Origin: Chloroflexota bacterium | GTDB lineage: Bacteria > Chloroflexota > UBA11872 | Direction: 5' to 3' | DNA length: 64,000 nt | Assembly: GCA_026706485.1 (NCBI GenBank) | Contig: JAPOYR010000003.1 | Location: 1-64,000 of the forward strand | Made by a program: the position numbers and the translations under genes | The notes under the pieces: generated by a model | Database searches by the model: none | The model's input: only the letters and a program-made list of their open reading frames with translations | What the model was told of the DNA's origin: nothing | Shown here: piece by piece, positions 1 through 8,242 of the stretch | Layout of the letters: every line of letters starts with the position of its first letter | How positions within the stretch are numbered: position 1 is the first letter of the stretch

Positions 1-101
1 GGCAGCCCGTGGCCTTCCGCCCCACGGCAATCGACGGTCGCTGGACCATCCACTTCCTGACCGATGAACTGGACGTCGTGGACCTGCGGGATCCCGCCTA
101 A
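1..101 (+). CDS. C-terminal end of an unidentified protein (partial)
   Basis: The window opens inside a reading frame that runs 32 codons from base 3 and stops at TAA 99-101. The tail has ordinary protein-like composition and ends in LRDPA. Too little is present to name a family. Confidence 0.5.
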   Translation, partial: QPVAFRPTAIDGRWTIHFLTDELDVVDLRDPA

Positions 102-487
102 ATGTGTAAACGATGTCTCCGAACACCCGTAAACCATCTACCCGGTCTAAACAGGAGAGGGAGTCAGACGTTGCTCGTTCGGCGCCGGTCCGGTCCCTTC
201 TCCCCTGGTGGCAGAAGGCTACGATGAGGGGGATTCGGGAACGGCCGAAGGGATTCGCACAGGCTTCCCTTTCTGGGATTGACGAAAGGATCCGGCCGCC
301 CACAGATGAACTGCGAATCCCCGCCGAGCAACCACTCCGCGCGGACCATCATGCTGGTGATGGCGGACCAGCTGTCGGCGCGCTGGGTGGAGGCGTGTCT
401 GGCTGACGCGGCGCAATCTACGCGACCGGCTGCTCGAAATGCTGATCGAGCAGGACTACCTACACTCGCCGCGAGGGAGTTCTGCCT
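102..487. other. gene-free stretch before the GNAT gene
   Basis: No convincing gene is seen. A plus-strand frame ending around 418-500 contains the protein-like string LRDRLLEMLIEQDYLHS but is closed on both sides by stops and has no start, so it may be a gene remnant or chance. No tRNA, terminator or repeat array was recognised. Confidence 0.4.
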
Positions 488-931
488 ATGGCGTGCTCTG
501 ACGGATCGTCCGTGATCGAGTACCGCGAGACCGCGGAGGGCCTGGAGCCTCGCCAACTGGTGGGATTCTTCGTCGATTGGCTGCGGATGCCGACGCCCGA
601 GGCGCATCTCGAAATTCTGCACGGGAGCGCGAACGTCGTGGTGGCGATCGACCAGGAGTCGGATCAGGTGGTCGGGTTCGTCACGGCCATCAGCGACGGG
701 ATCCTGAGCGCCTACATCTCGCTGCTGGAGGTGCTGCTGGACTATCAGGGTCGCGGCATCGGCTCGGAGTTGATGCGGCGGCTCCTGGACCAAACCAAGG
801 ATCTGTACATGGTGGACACGCTCTGCGATGTGGACGTGCAGCCCTACTACGAGCGCTTCGGGATGAAACGGGCGACGGGGATGCGGATTCGGCGGTATGA
901 CCGGATTCCGAGTGGGGAGACGGGCGGGTAG
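488..931 (+). CDS. GNAT family N-acetyltransferase
   Basis: A 147-aa single-domain acetyltransferase of the GNAT fold, expected to transfer an acetyl group from acetyl-CoA to an amine; the substrate is unknown. The cofactor-binding motif A is visible as YQGRGIGSELM at about residues 86-96, preceded by a strand (LEVLLD), and the C-terminal YYERFGMKR segment is typical of the family end. The length is normal for a stand-alone GNAT. The start is the ATG at 488, with GGGAG seven bases upstream. It stands alone, facing away from the minus-strand operon that ends at 1299. Confidence 0.85.
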   Translation: MACSDGSSVIEYRETAEGLEPRQLVGFFVDWLRMPTPEAHLEILHGSANVVVAIDQESDQVVGFVTAISDGILSAYISLLEVLLDYQGRGIGSELMRRLLDQTKDLYMVDTLCDVDVQPYYERFGMKRATGMRIRRYDRIPSGETGG

Positions 932-1298
932 GTCGGACGGGCCGGTTTGAAACCGGCCCTTACAGTCAAGCAGGGCGCGTCACGACGTGGCGTAGCCCTA
1001 GTCTCGAATTGCGGACTCGGGTAGGGGCGGGTCTAAACCCGCCCGCAGGTTTCAATCGTGCGCGGCGAAGCACGGGGCCAACACACTGCCGTCCGACAGT
1101 TGAGGCCTGGATTCCGGCTCCCCGCCTGCGCGGGGACAGGCTCCGCCGGAATGACAGACAGGTCCGTTCGCCCTGAGCGACGTCGAAGGGCGCCTCACGA
1201 ACAGGCCGTGTCGGTCGTGGTTCGACAGGCTCACCACGAACGGACGTCGGTGTGCCATTCCTGAAGAGATTGGCAGCAATCCAGGTGGGGCGCTCAGG
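932..1298. repeat. intergenic block of dispersed repeats
   Basis: No gene. The block holds four repeat units: a hairpin with arms 939-948 and 950-959 (GGGCCGGTTT), a second hairpin at 1024-1044 (TAGGGGCGGGT type), a copy of the CCGGAATGAC-type repeat at about 1107-1157, and a copy of the CCGTTCG...CGAACGG repeat at about 1161-1246. The same units recur in many other gaps of this window. All lie between convergent genes. Confidence 0.75.
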
Positions 1299-2759
1299 CT
1301 AGGCCGGCGCTCCGAGGATCACGGGCAGCGTGAGGCCCACGACAAGCACGAGCGCCCAGAGGGCCGGGGCGGCGCTTTGCAGGGCCTCGCGGCGGCGTTG
1401 CAGGCGGGCTTCGTCGGCCTGGCGGCGGGCGATCCACCAGGGGTTGTGGCGCGTTTCAAACCAGTGATAGGTCAGCCCGAGCCCGGCGCCGTAGGCGAGG
1501 TGACCGACCAGGCTCGCCGTCAATGAGGCGGCGCCGGCCGCGGACCACGCCGGCGTGGCGCCGAGCAGCATGGGCATGAGGATCTGCGGGCCGAGAATCC
1601 ACAGGAAGAAGCCGTAGGAGACGCCCCAGCCCACGGCTGAGCCTGCGTCGTAGCTCTGGCGGCGAAACAGCAGGCCGTAGGCCGCGCCGAAGAGCATGGC
1701 GATGACGAGATGGATCGCGAGTCCCGCAATGTCCGACTCGCCGCCCATGAGGCCGGCCACGCCGCGCAGCGCCCCGACCTGGACCATGACAAAGGTAAAG
1801 AGCAGGCCGCCGACCACCCCGGCGGCGATGCCGCGGCCAAGGGCGCGCAGACCGCGCGTCCCCACGCCTTCCTCGTCGTCCGCGCCGCCCACCTCGTCGA
1901 ACAGCACGCGCCAGAACCCGCGCAGCCACTGATAGCCCACGCCGAGAAACCCGCCAAAGACGAGATAGGCCAGCAGCGCGGGGTAGGCGTCCGCGGCGGC
2001 GGCTACCGACCAGGCGAGATCCCCGTCCAGGACGAGCGGCAGGATCGTGAGCCGCACCACGACCCAGAGTAGGAATCCGTACATCGCGCCGCGCACCAGT
2101 CCGGCCCCGGCGCTGTCGCTGGGGCGCTGGGCCAACGCCGCAAATCCCGCCCCGGCGACCGCGCCGATGAGCAGCGCGGCCAGCCAGGCCAGCAGACCGG
2201 CGGAGTCGGAAGGCAGCGCGGCGAACGTGGGCGTCTGGCCCTGATCGTTCAGCAGACCGGCCGCGATGGCGCCCGCCGCGAGTCCCGCCGCAGCCCCGAG
2301 ACCCAGGCCGGTCAGCGAGGGCCGGCGCACGACCGGCCGGCTGAGGACCAACAACGCCAAGCCCGTCGTCGCGCCAAACAGCAGGAAGCCGAGCAGCAAG
2401 TCGAACGACGATTGCGCCGCGGCCAGCGACCAGGTGACCGGCTGGCCGGACGTGAGCGGGTAGAGCGTGAGGGGGTCGAGGAACCACACGACCGCGCCGT
2501 AGGCCAAGCCCCAGAAGACCAGGGCGTCGTTGCGGCGCGCCTGGTTGCGCACGAGGGCCGCGAACAGCACGCCGAAGACCGCCGACAGCGCGAAGTGCAC
2601 CACTAGCCCGACACCCAGCGACTCGCGGGCGGTGACGATCAGCGCCATCGAGGCCATCATCCCGAGCTTCAGCATGGCGAGGGCCAGCACCACGCCGCCC
2701 ACCAGCCCGGCCACCGCGCCGGTCAGCAGCCACGCGGCGAGGCGCTCGGAGCGGATCAT
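1299..2759 (-). CDS. multi-pass membrane protein with three copies of one domain
   Basis: A 486-aa, very hydrophobic protein of unknown function. Three related units of about 130 residues lie at roughly 1-140, 150-282 and 305-434. Each ends in the same pattern: YG-x-x-x-W, a PL/P pair, an invariant W-S followed by alanines, then a LxFG-x-x-LG helix. The C-terminus has a charged stretch and a last helix. Its start overlaps the stop of the upstream NADH dehydrogenase gene by 4 nt (ATGA), so the two are translationally coupled. That enzyme carries one copy of the same unit at its N-terminus. A role as membrane partner of the quinone reductase is inference. Confidence 0.8.
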   Translation of the reverse strand: MIRSERLAAWLLTGAVAGLVGGVVLALAMLKLGMMASMALIVTARESLGVGLVVHFALSAVFGVLFAALVRNQARRNDALVFWGLAYGAVVWFLDPLTLYPLTSGQPVTWSLAAAQSSFDLLLGFLLFGATTGLALLVLSRPVVRRPSLTGLGLGAAAGLAAGAIAAGLLNDQGQTPTFAALPSDSAGLLAWLAALLIGAVAGAGFAALAQRPSDSAGAGLVRGAMYGFLLWVVVRLTILPLVLDGDLAWSVAAAADAYPALLAYLVFGGFLGVGYQWLRGFWRVLFDEVGGADDEEGVGTRGLRALGRGIAAGVVGGLLFTFVMVQVGALRGVAGLMGGESDIAGLAIHLVIAMLFGAAYGLLFRRQSYDAGSAVGWGVSYGFFLWILGPQILMPMLLGATPAWSAAGAASLTASLVGHLAYGAGLGLTYHWFETRHNPWWIARRQADEARLQRRREALQSAAPALWALVLVVGLTLPVILGAPA

Positions 2760-4570
2760 CGGGCGGATTCTCCTGGCGCGACCGGCTTGGGTTTCGGGCG
2801 GGAGCTTGGCTCGGCAGCCTCGAACGGTCCGGGCAGCAGCACGATGTCACGCGGGAACAGCAGGTCGATGGCCCAGTCCAGCGCCACCCGCACCTTGCGG
2901 TCCATGCCCGGCAGCTTGGTGAAGTAGATCGTGCGCCACATGACCCAGGCGACGAAGCCGGAGAATTTGCGGCCGGCCACTTCGGCGGCGGCGGTGCGCG
3001 ATCCGAGCGCGACCAGCGAGCCGATGGCGCGGTAGCTGAACGGCTTGGGCGCCTGCCCGCGCGCGACGGCCACCACGTTGTCGGCCACGGCCTTGCCCTG
3101 GCGGATCGCGTGCTGCGCGGTGGGCGGGTGAAAGGCGCCGGGCCGGTGCACGTCGGGCACCTGCGCGCCGTCGCCCAGGGCCCACACGCCATCGAGCCCC
3201 GGCACTTGCAGGGTGGTTTCAACGACGAGCTGGCCGCGCCGGTTGCGCTCGCAGGGCATCCCGCGCAACAGCGGGCTCGGCTGGTTGCCGGCGGTCCATA
3301 CCAGCGTGCGCGTCGGAATCCGGGAGTCGTCGTCCAGGGTCACGCTCATGGCGTCGGCGGCAGCCACGCGCTGGCCGAGCACGAACTCGATGCCGCGGCG
3401 CTCTAGCCTTTCGCGCGCGTAGTCGCCCAGCTCCCGGCTCAGCTCGGGGATGATGCGGTCGCTGGAGTGCACCAGCACGAACCGCGGCTCCTCGCGCCCG
3501 ATACCGGGGTAGTAGCGCCGCACGCTGCGCACGAGGTCGAAGAGCTCGGCGATAGCCTCGGTGCCGGCGAACCCGCCTCCCGCCACGGCGAACGTCAGCA
3601 GCGCCTCGCGCGCGGGACCGTCGGCCTGCTGCTCCGCGGTCTCCAGCGCCGTGATGACGTGGTTGCGCAGGCGGGCCGCGTCTTCGAGGGTCTTGAGGGT
3701 GAAGGCGTGCTCGGCGAGCCCCGGGAGGCCGTAAAACGCGGGCACGGAACCGACCGCCACGATCAAGTGGTCGTAGGCGATCCGCTCGGTCCGATCGGAG
3801 CCGATGGGGACGGCGGTGATGCACCTGGCGTCGGCGTCGACCGCCTGGACATCGGCGTGGCGAAATCGCGTGTGCGGGCAGGCGACGCGGATCGGGGCGG
3901 AGATGGCCTGGGCGTCCAATCCGCTCGACGCCACCTCCGCGAGCATCGGGGTAAAGAGCAGGAAGTTGCTGCGGCTCACCAGGGTCACGTCGAGCGGCAC
4001 GTCCCTGCGATGCAGCTCTTCGAAGCGCTGCGCGGCCCCCAGGCCGGCAAACCCGCCGCCCACAATCACGACGCGGACGGGCTGGTCGGACACTCGGGAG
4101 GCGGCTGGAGCTTCAGCGCCCTGGCCGACCCCCACGCGAGTCGCCAACGCCAGCAGCACGCCAAGTCCCCCGCCGAACATCAGGTGCGCGATGAGGCTGG
4201 GAAAGTGCCGCGACGCGGCCTCGACCGACCAGGTGGGGGCGTCGCCGTCGAGCGCCGGACCGATGGTGAGCGGACCGACGACCCAGAGGATCAGCCCCGT
4301 CATGAGGGCCAGCGTGATGCGCGAGGCGTGCTCGCCGCGCCGGCGCAGCGGAATCACGCGCGCATAAATCGCCCCCGTCGCGGCCCCGATGACTAGGTGC
4401 ACGGCCAGCAACGCGTCGTCGACCGGCGAACCCAGCAGTCCGTCGAACCCGCCCATGGGCGACGCCGGAACCAGGAACACGAGCGCCGCCGCGGCGCCCG
4501 CCAGGGCGCCGATCAGCACAGGCTCACGCGCGAGGCGCGTCACCAGGCGACCGGCGCGCCGGCGGCGCAC
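2756..4570 (-). CDS. type II NADH dehydrogenase fused to an N-terminal membrane domain
   Basis: A 604-aa protein. Residues 1-150 form a membrane unit of the same kind as those in the following gene (W-V-V-G-P-L...TWSVEAA...LMFGGGLG). Residues 165-604 are a two-dinucleotide-binding-domain flavoprotein: the FAD motif is VGGGFAGLGAA at 170-180 and the NADH motif is AGGGFAGTEA in the middle, followed by GDGAQVPD, the FAD-contacting signature. This matches NDH-2, which oxidises NADH and reduces quinone without pumping protons. Usual NDH-2 proteins are about 400-450 aa and attach peripherally, so the N-terminal fusion is unusual. The start is GTG at 4570, one base after the stop of the DM13 gene. 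Confidence 0.88.
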   Translation of the reverse strand: MRRRRAGRLVTRLAREPVLIGALAGAAAALVFLVPASPMGGFDGLLGSPVDDALLAVHLVIGAATGAIYARVIPLRRRGEHASRITLALMTGLILWVVGPLTIGPALDGDAPTWSVEAASRHFPSLIAHLMFGGGLGVLLALATRVGVGQGAEAPAASRVSDQPVRVVIVGGGFAGLGAAQRFEELHRRDVPLDVTLVSRSNFLLFTPMLAEVASSGLDAQAISAPIRVACPHTRFRHADVQAVDADARCITAVPIGSDRTERIAYDHLIVAVGSVPAFYGLPGLAEHAFTLKTLEDAARLRNHVITALETAEQQADGPAREALLTFAVAGGGFAGTEAIAELFDLVRSVRRYYPGIGREEPRFVLVHSSDRIIPELSRELGDYARERLERRGIEFVLGQRVAAADAMSVTLDDDSRIPTRTLVWTAGNQPSPLLRGMPCERNRRGQLVVETTLQVPGLDGVWALGDGAQVPDVHRPGAFHPPTAQHAIRQGKAVADNVVAVARGQAPKPFSYRAIGSLVALGSRTAAAEVAGRKFSGFVAWVMWRTIYFTKLPGMDRKVRVALDWAIDLLFPRDIVLLPGPFEAAEPSSRPKPKPVAPGESAR

Positions 4571-4571
4571 G

Positions 4572-5297
4572 TTACGCGGGGAGGGTCGCGGTCGCGAACA
4601 CGACGTGGAACGGCACGCAGTAGATGACGACGCTGTTGTACGTCGACAGGTCGGTGCCGGCCGGGATCTCGTAGTTCTGGTTGCCGATGTTGCCCTTCAA
4701 CGCACCCACGTCGATGTAGTCGCCCAGCTGCTGGCTAGACGCCGGCGCGGGCGCCGACGACAGCAGCACGCTCAGCGCCGGACCGTTGGTGACCATAAAG
4801 TCGGTGAGGCGCAGCACCAGCTTGTCGTCGGGCGTGCGGAAGATGGTGGCGGTTCCGGAGCCGCGGTGAAAGTCGTCGGCGCCGCGGAACTGGCCCTCGC
4901 GCAAGAGCTCAGGCTGCGGCGCGGCTTCCGCCTGCGGCGTGGCCTCGGGCTTCGGCGTGGCCGCCGGCTCTGGCATGGCGGGCATCGGCTCGTCCATCAT
5001 GGTGTCGGGCATGGCGGCGGCCGCCTCCATCACCCGCTCCTGGACCACCATGCGGTCCGCTTCGGCCAGCTCCTCGATCTCCATCAGCGTGGGGACGGCG
5101 GCCTCGAATTCGGCGGCCATCTCCTGCTTCTCTTCCTCGGTCATGGTCTCCATGGCGGCGGGTTCCGGAAGCTCGAAGGGGAACGCCTCGTCAACCACGG
5201 TGTCACGAAAGAGCGGCGAGATCAGCCACCAGGCAATCGCCACCGCAACGATGATTCCGACTAGTCCACCGCCGATCAGCACTCGTCGTCGAGTCAT
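4572..5297 (-). CDS. DM13-domain protein with N-terminal membrane anchor
   Basis: A 241-aa protein. Residues 5-30 form one transmembrane helix, residues 35-125 are an acidic, Ala/Glu/Met-rich linker, and about 130-241 are a DM13 domain (F-R-G-A-D-D-F-H-R-G-S-G at the start, then a conserved Cys in VVIYCVPFHV near the end). DM13 domains are predicted redox or electron-transfer modules related to cytochrome-like DOMON domains. It is the first gene of the operon with NDH-2 and the repeat membrane protein; GGAGG lies five bases before its ATG. An extracytoplasmic electron-transfer role is inferred from this context. Confidence 0.82.
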   Translation of the reverse strand: MTRRRVLIGGGLVGIIVAVAIAWWLISPLFRDTVVDEAFPFELPEPAAMETMTEEEKQEMAAEFEAAVPTLMEIEELAEADRMVVQERVMEAAAAMPDTMMDEPMPAMPEPAATPKPEATPQAEAAPQPELLREGQFRGADDFHRGSGTATIFRTPDDKLVLRLTDFMVTNGPALSVLLSSAPAPASSQQLGDYIDVGALKGNIGNQNYEIPAGTDLSTYNSVVIYCVPFHVVFATATLPA

Positions 5298-5389
5298 GTC
5301 AGCCTCCTTCGTACCGCCCTACGTTCGGCTGCCGCGGGCAGATTCCGTTGGACGTAGTGTGTACCTCCGACACCATACGCTGCCAGCCG

Positions 5390-6151
5390 CTAGGCGACGG
5401 TGTCTCCCACCACACTCAGCGCCAGATCGAGGCGCGACGTCGTGAATTGGTCCACATCGCATTCGATGGCTCGTGCGATGGCTGTCGCGTCGTTCACATT
5501 GGCGCCGTGCACCTGCATGCCCGCACCGTGCAACCGTCCGACGAAGTCCGCGTCGATCATGCCGATGGGCAGATGCGCGATTCGAGCGCCGGCCAACGAC
5601 ATCAGCTCCATGACCTGTCGGTGGCCCAACTCCGGTCCCATCCACTTCGGCCACGGGTCAACGAAAAACATGCCGGTGGGAATGCGCGGCTCGCGGCAAT
5701 GCATGTGCCACAAGAGCGGCCGGTGCCCGGTCGTCAACTCCACCGAGCCAACGGCGTCGGCGGCTCGGATGGCTTCGAGCACCCGCTCCAGGAACGCCAG
5801 CGTGGTCCCCTTGAGCTCGATCTCAAGGCGCACGCGCCCGGCGGCGAGGCTGAGCACCTCCTCGAGCGTGGGAAGGCGCTCGCCGGCAAACGCCTCGCCG
5901 AACCACGCGCCGGCGTCCAGCGCCCGCAGCTCCGCGAGGGTGTGGTCAGTGACGAGCCCCGCGCCGTTGGTGGTGCGCGCGAGGTAGTAGTCGTGGTGGA
6001 CCACCGGCGCTCCGTCGCGGCTCGGGTGGACGTCCAGCTCGATGCCGTCCGCCCCGGCGTCGATCGCGGCGGCGAAGGCCGGCAGCGTGTTCTCGGGACC
6101 CGCCGCCGTGTCGCCGCGATGCGCGATGACCAGCGGCTTGCGGGGCGCCAT
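5390..6151 (-). CDS. ugpQ: glycerophosphodiester phosphodiesterase
   Basis: A 253-aa GDPD-family TIM-barrel enzyme that hydrolyses glycerophosphodiesters to glycerol-3-phosphate and an alcohol. The catalytic signature is near the N-terminus: HRG at 11-13, ENTLPAF at 20-26, then GIELDVHPSRDG and HHD, supplying the metal-binding Glu/Asp and the general acid-base His pair. The length is that of the cytoplasmic UgpQ-type enzyme and no signal peptide is seen. It follows the helicase gene by 29 bp on the same strand. Confidence 0.9.
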   Translation of the reverse strand: MAPRKPLVIAHRGDTAAGPENTLPAFAAAIDAGADGIELDVHPSRDGAPVVHHDYYLARTTNGAGLVTDHTLAELRALDAGAWFGEAFAGERLPTLEEVLSLAAGRVRLEIELKGTTLAFLERVLEAIRAADAVGSVELTTGHRPLLWHMHCREPRIPTGMFFVDPWPKWMGPELGHRQVMELMSLAGARIAHLPIGMIDADFVGRLHGAGMQVHGANVNDATAIARAIECDVDQFTTSRLDLALSVVGDTVA

Positions 6152-6180
6152 GCGCTTGCCGCCCTCGGATCCCGGTACGA

Positions 6181-7587
6181 CTAACGGTTGCCGGCCGCCT
6201 CAGCCCCCGCCTTGCGCGGACGGCGTCGGCGTCGGTTGGACCGGGGTGCGCGGCCGTTTGCGCCGTTGGCTTTCGCCTTGCCGCCGCTCAGGCGTTCGCC
6301 GGGCATCACGCGGCGACCGTTGGCAGCCGCGGGTGTTTCGGCGGGTTCGTCGTCAGCCGGCAGAAACTCGGTCTTGATTTCGTCCCAGTAGCGACGCGGG
6401 ATACGGCGCTCGAGCGAGTACTCGATCGAGGCCAGCCGGTCGAGTCCGGCGCCGCTGACGAGGGTGACGGAACGACCCGCGCGGCCCATGCGGCCGGTGC
6501 GGCCGGTGCGGTGGGTGAACATGTCGGGGTGATCGGGAATGTCGTAGTTGATCACCTGGGCCAGACCCATGATGTCCAGGCCGCGGGCGGCGACGTCGGT
6601 GGCAATCAGCACATCGATCTCTTCTTGGCGGAACCGATCCATCACGCGCTGCCGCGAGGGCTGGGGCATACCGCCCTGAATGGCGTCCACCCTAAGACCG
6701 CGGCGGCGCAAACGGTCGCGCAGAAGGTCGACGCCGCGGCGGGTGCGACCAAACACAATTGTGGGCACGCCGGGCGACTGCTGAAGGATGCCCTCAACTG
6801 CCGTGGCTTTTTCCATCTCGGGCACGACCCAGATCTCGTGGTCGATTTCGGGCAGATCTTCGGGCCGGGTGTCCAGCGCCACGTGCTCGGGGTCGCGCAG
6901 GTGGCGCAGGGTGAGCCGCGCAACCCAGCCCGGCACGGTGGCCGAGAACAGCGCCGTCTGCCGCGAGGCCGGCGAATAGCGCAGGATCGACTCGACCTGG
7001 GGCGCCATGCCGATGTCGAACATGCGGTCGGCCTCGTCGATCACGAGCACGCGCAGATCGTCGACATTCAGGTCGCGGCTTTCGATCAGGTCCAGCACGC
7101 GTCCCGGCGTGCCCACCACGACCTGCGCGCCCTGGGCGAGCGCGCGGCGCTGTGGGGTGTAGCTGAGCCCACCGACGATGCGCACCGACGGCGGGGCGCT
7201 CGGACCGAGCAAGGGATCGATGACGGTGCCGATTTGCTCGGCAAGCTCGCGGGTCGGCGCCAGCACCAGGGCCTGGACGCGCGGCAAATCGGGGTCAAGG
7301 CCTTCGACGAGCGGGATGGCGTAGGCCAGGGTCTTGCCGGAGCCGGTTCGGGCTTGCCCGACGACGTCGCGGCCTTCGAGCAAGTGCGGAATGCAGGCGG
7401 CTTGGATGGGGGTGGGACTGGTGATCTCGTCGGCCGCCAGCGCGTCGACGAGATCGGGTCGAACGCGCAGCGCGGTAAAACTCTCGATAGCGGGGGCCCT
7501 TCTGCTGCAACTGGCGCCCGCGGTGGGCCGATCGTTATCTGCGGCCCGCGCCCTACGTGGTGCGCTGGGCGCCTCTAGCTTTCTCAA
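6181..7587 (-). CDS. DEAD-box ATP-dependent RNA helicase (RhlE-like)
   Basis: All superfamily-2 helicase motifs are present: Q motif SPTPIQ, Walker A ARTGSGKT, PTRELAEQ, the DEAD box in VIDEADRM, SAT in FSATVPGW, ATDVAARGLD and HRTGRTGRMGR. The C-terminal 80 residues are basic and Arg/Lys-rich, as in RhlE-like enzymes that bind structured RNA. The start is uncertain: the frame stays open to 7680, but that would overlap the divergent gene at 7665. The TTG at 7587 (468 aa) avoids this; the helicase core begins only at IESFTALRV. Probably co-transcribed with gdpD. Confidence 0.88.
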   Translation of the reverse strand: MRKLEAPSAPRRARAADNDRPTAGASCSRRAPAIESFTALRVRPDLVDALAADEITSPTPIQAACIPHLLEGRDVVGQARTGSGKTLAYAIPLVEGLDPDLPRVQALVLAPTRELAEQIGTVIDPLLGPSAPPSVRIVGGLSYTPQRRALAQGAQVVVGTPGRVLDLIESRDLNVDDLRVLVIDEADRMFDIGMAPQVESILRYSPASRQTALFSATVPGWVARLTLRHLRDPEHVALDTRPEDLPEIDHEIWVVPEMEKATAVEGILQQSPGVPTIVFGRTRRGVDLLRDRLRRRGLRVDAIQGGMPQPSRQRVMDRFRQEEIDVLIATDVAARGLDIMGLAQVINYDIPDHPDMFTHRTGRTGRMGRAGRSVTLVSGAGLDRLASIEYSLERRIPRRYWDEIKTEFLPADDEPAETPAAANGRRVMPGERLSGGKAKANGANGRAPRSNRRRRRPRKAGAEAAGNR

Positions 7588-7664
7588 CCATACACAATCG
7601 CCAGCCCGCCGCGCAGTAGTATCGTGGCACCGGCGCGCCACCCGACGGACACGAGGGCCCTGCG

Positions 7665-8180
7665 ATGACCGTGCCGCCAATGCCCGCCGCGGATGTCGAA
7701 GCGCTGTTCAAGGCCTCGATGGCGGCCCTGGCCTCCGGCGTCGCGGTGGTGACGGGCGCGACCGCCGACGGCTCGCCGCGCGGGCTCACCGTCACGTCGA
7801 TCGCGTCGTACTCCGCCCATCCGCCCTCGGTGATTGTCTGCGTCGACGAGACCTGCAACAGCTATACCGCGCTCACGACGGGGAGCCATTTCGCGGCGCA
7901 TCTGCTGCAGGCGGAGCAGGCCGACGTGGCCGCGCTGTTCGCCTCCAGCGCCATCGATAAGTTCGACCGCGTGTCGTGGAGGCTCTGGGACGACCGGCTG
8001 CCCGTCCTGCGCGACGTGCTGGCGGTGGTGATCTGCCGCCGCATCAGCACCACGGTGCTCGGGGACCACGCGATCCTGGTGGGCGAGGTGGTGGACGGGT
8101 CGATGCAGGACGCGCAGCCGCTGGTCTACTGGCGCCGCGGGTTCTACGAGGGGCCGGGCACGCCGATGGACGGCGGCTAG
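7665..8180 (+). CDS. flavin reductase-like FMN-binding protein
   Basis: A 171-aa protein of the flavin-reductase-like domain family (split-barrel FMN binder). Such proteins supply reduced flavin to monooxygenases or act as NAD(P)H:flavin oxidoreductases. Family features are the early GVAVVTG strand, the GLTVTSI-A-S-Y-S-A-HPP-S segment that contacts FMN, NSYTAL, and the C-terminal PLVYWRRGFY. The length is typical. It is divergent from the helicase and followed by a glycosidase-like gene after 62 bp; no partner monooxygenase is adjacent. Confidence 0.85.
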   Translation: MTVPPMPAADVEALFKASMAALASGVAVVTGATADGSPRGLTVTSIASYSAHPPSVIVCVDETCNSYTALTTGSHFAAHLLQAEQADVAALFASSAIDKFDRVSWRLWDDRLPVLRDVLAVVICRRISTTVLGDHAILVGEVVDGSMQDAQPLVYWRRGFYEGPGTPMDGG

Positions 8181-8192
8181 GGGGATTCGCAC

Positions 8193-8217
8193 GGGCAGCC
8201 AAAAGGCTGCCCCTACA
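8193..8217 (+). repeat. hairpin repeat (GGGCAGCC / GGCTGCCC, then CTACA)
   Basis: A perfect 8-bp inverted repeat (8193-8200 and 8205-8212) with an AAAA loop, followed by CTACAGGG. It is a member of the dispersed hairpin family also found near 939, 1024, 10056, 13152, 20371 and 45161. It lies between two same-strand genes. Confidence 0.7.
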
Positions 8218-8242
8218 GGGACTTCAGCGGGGAGCGGGAGCA

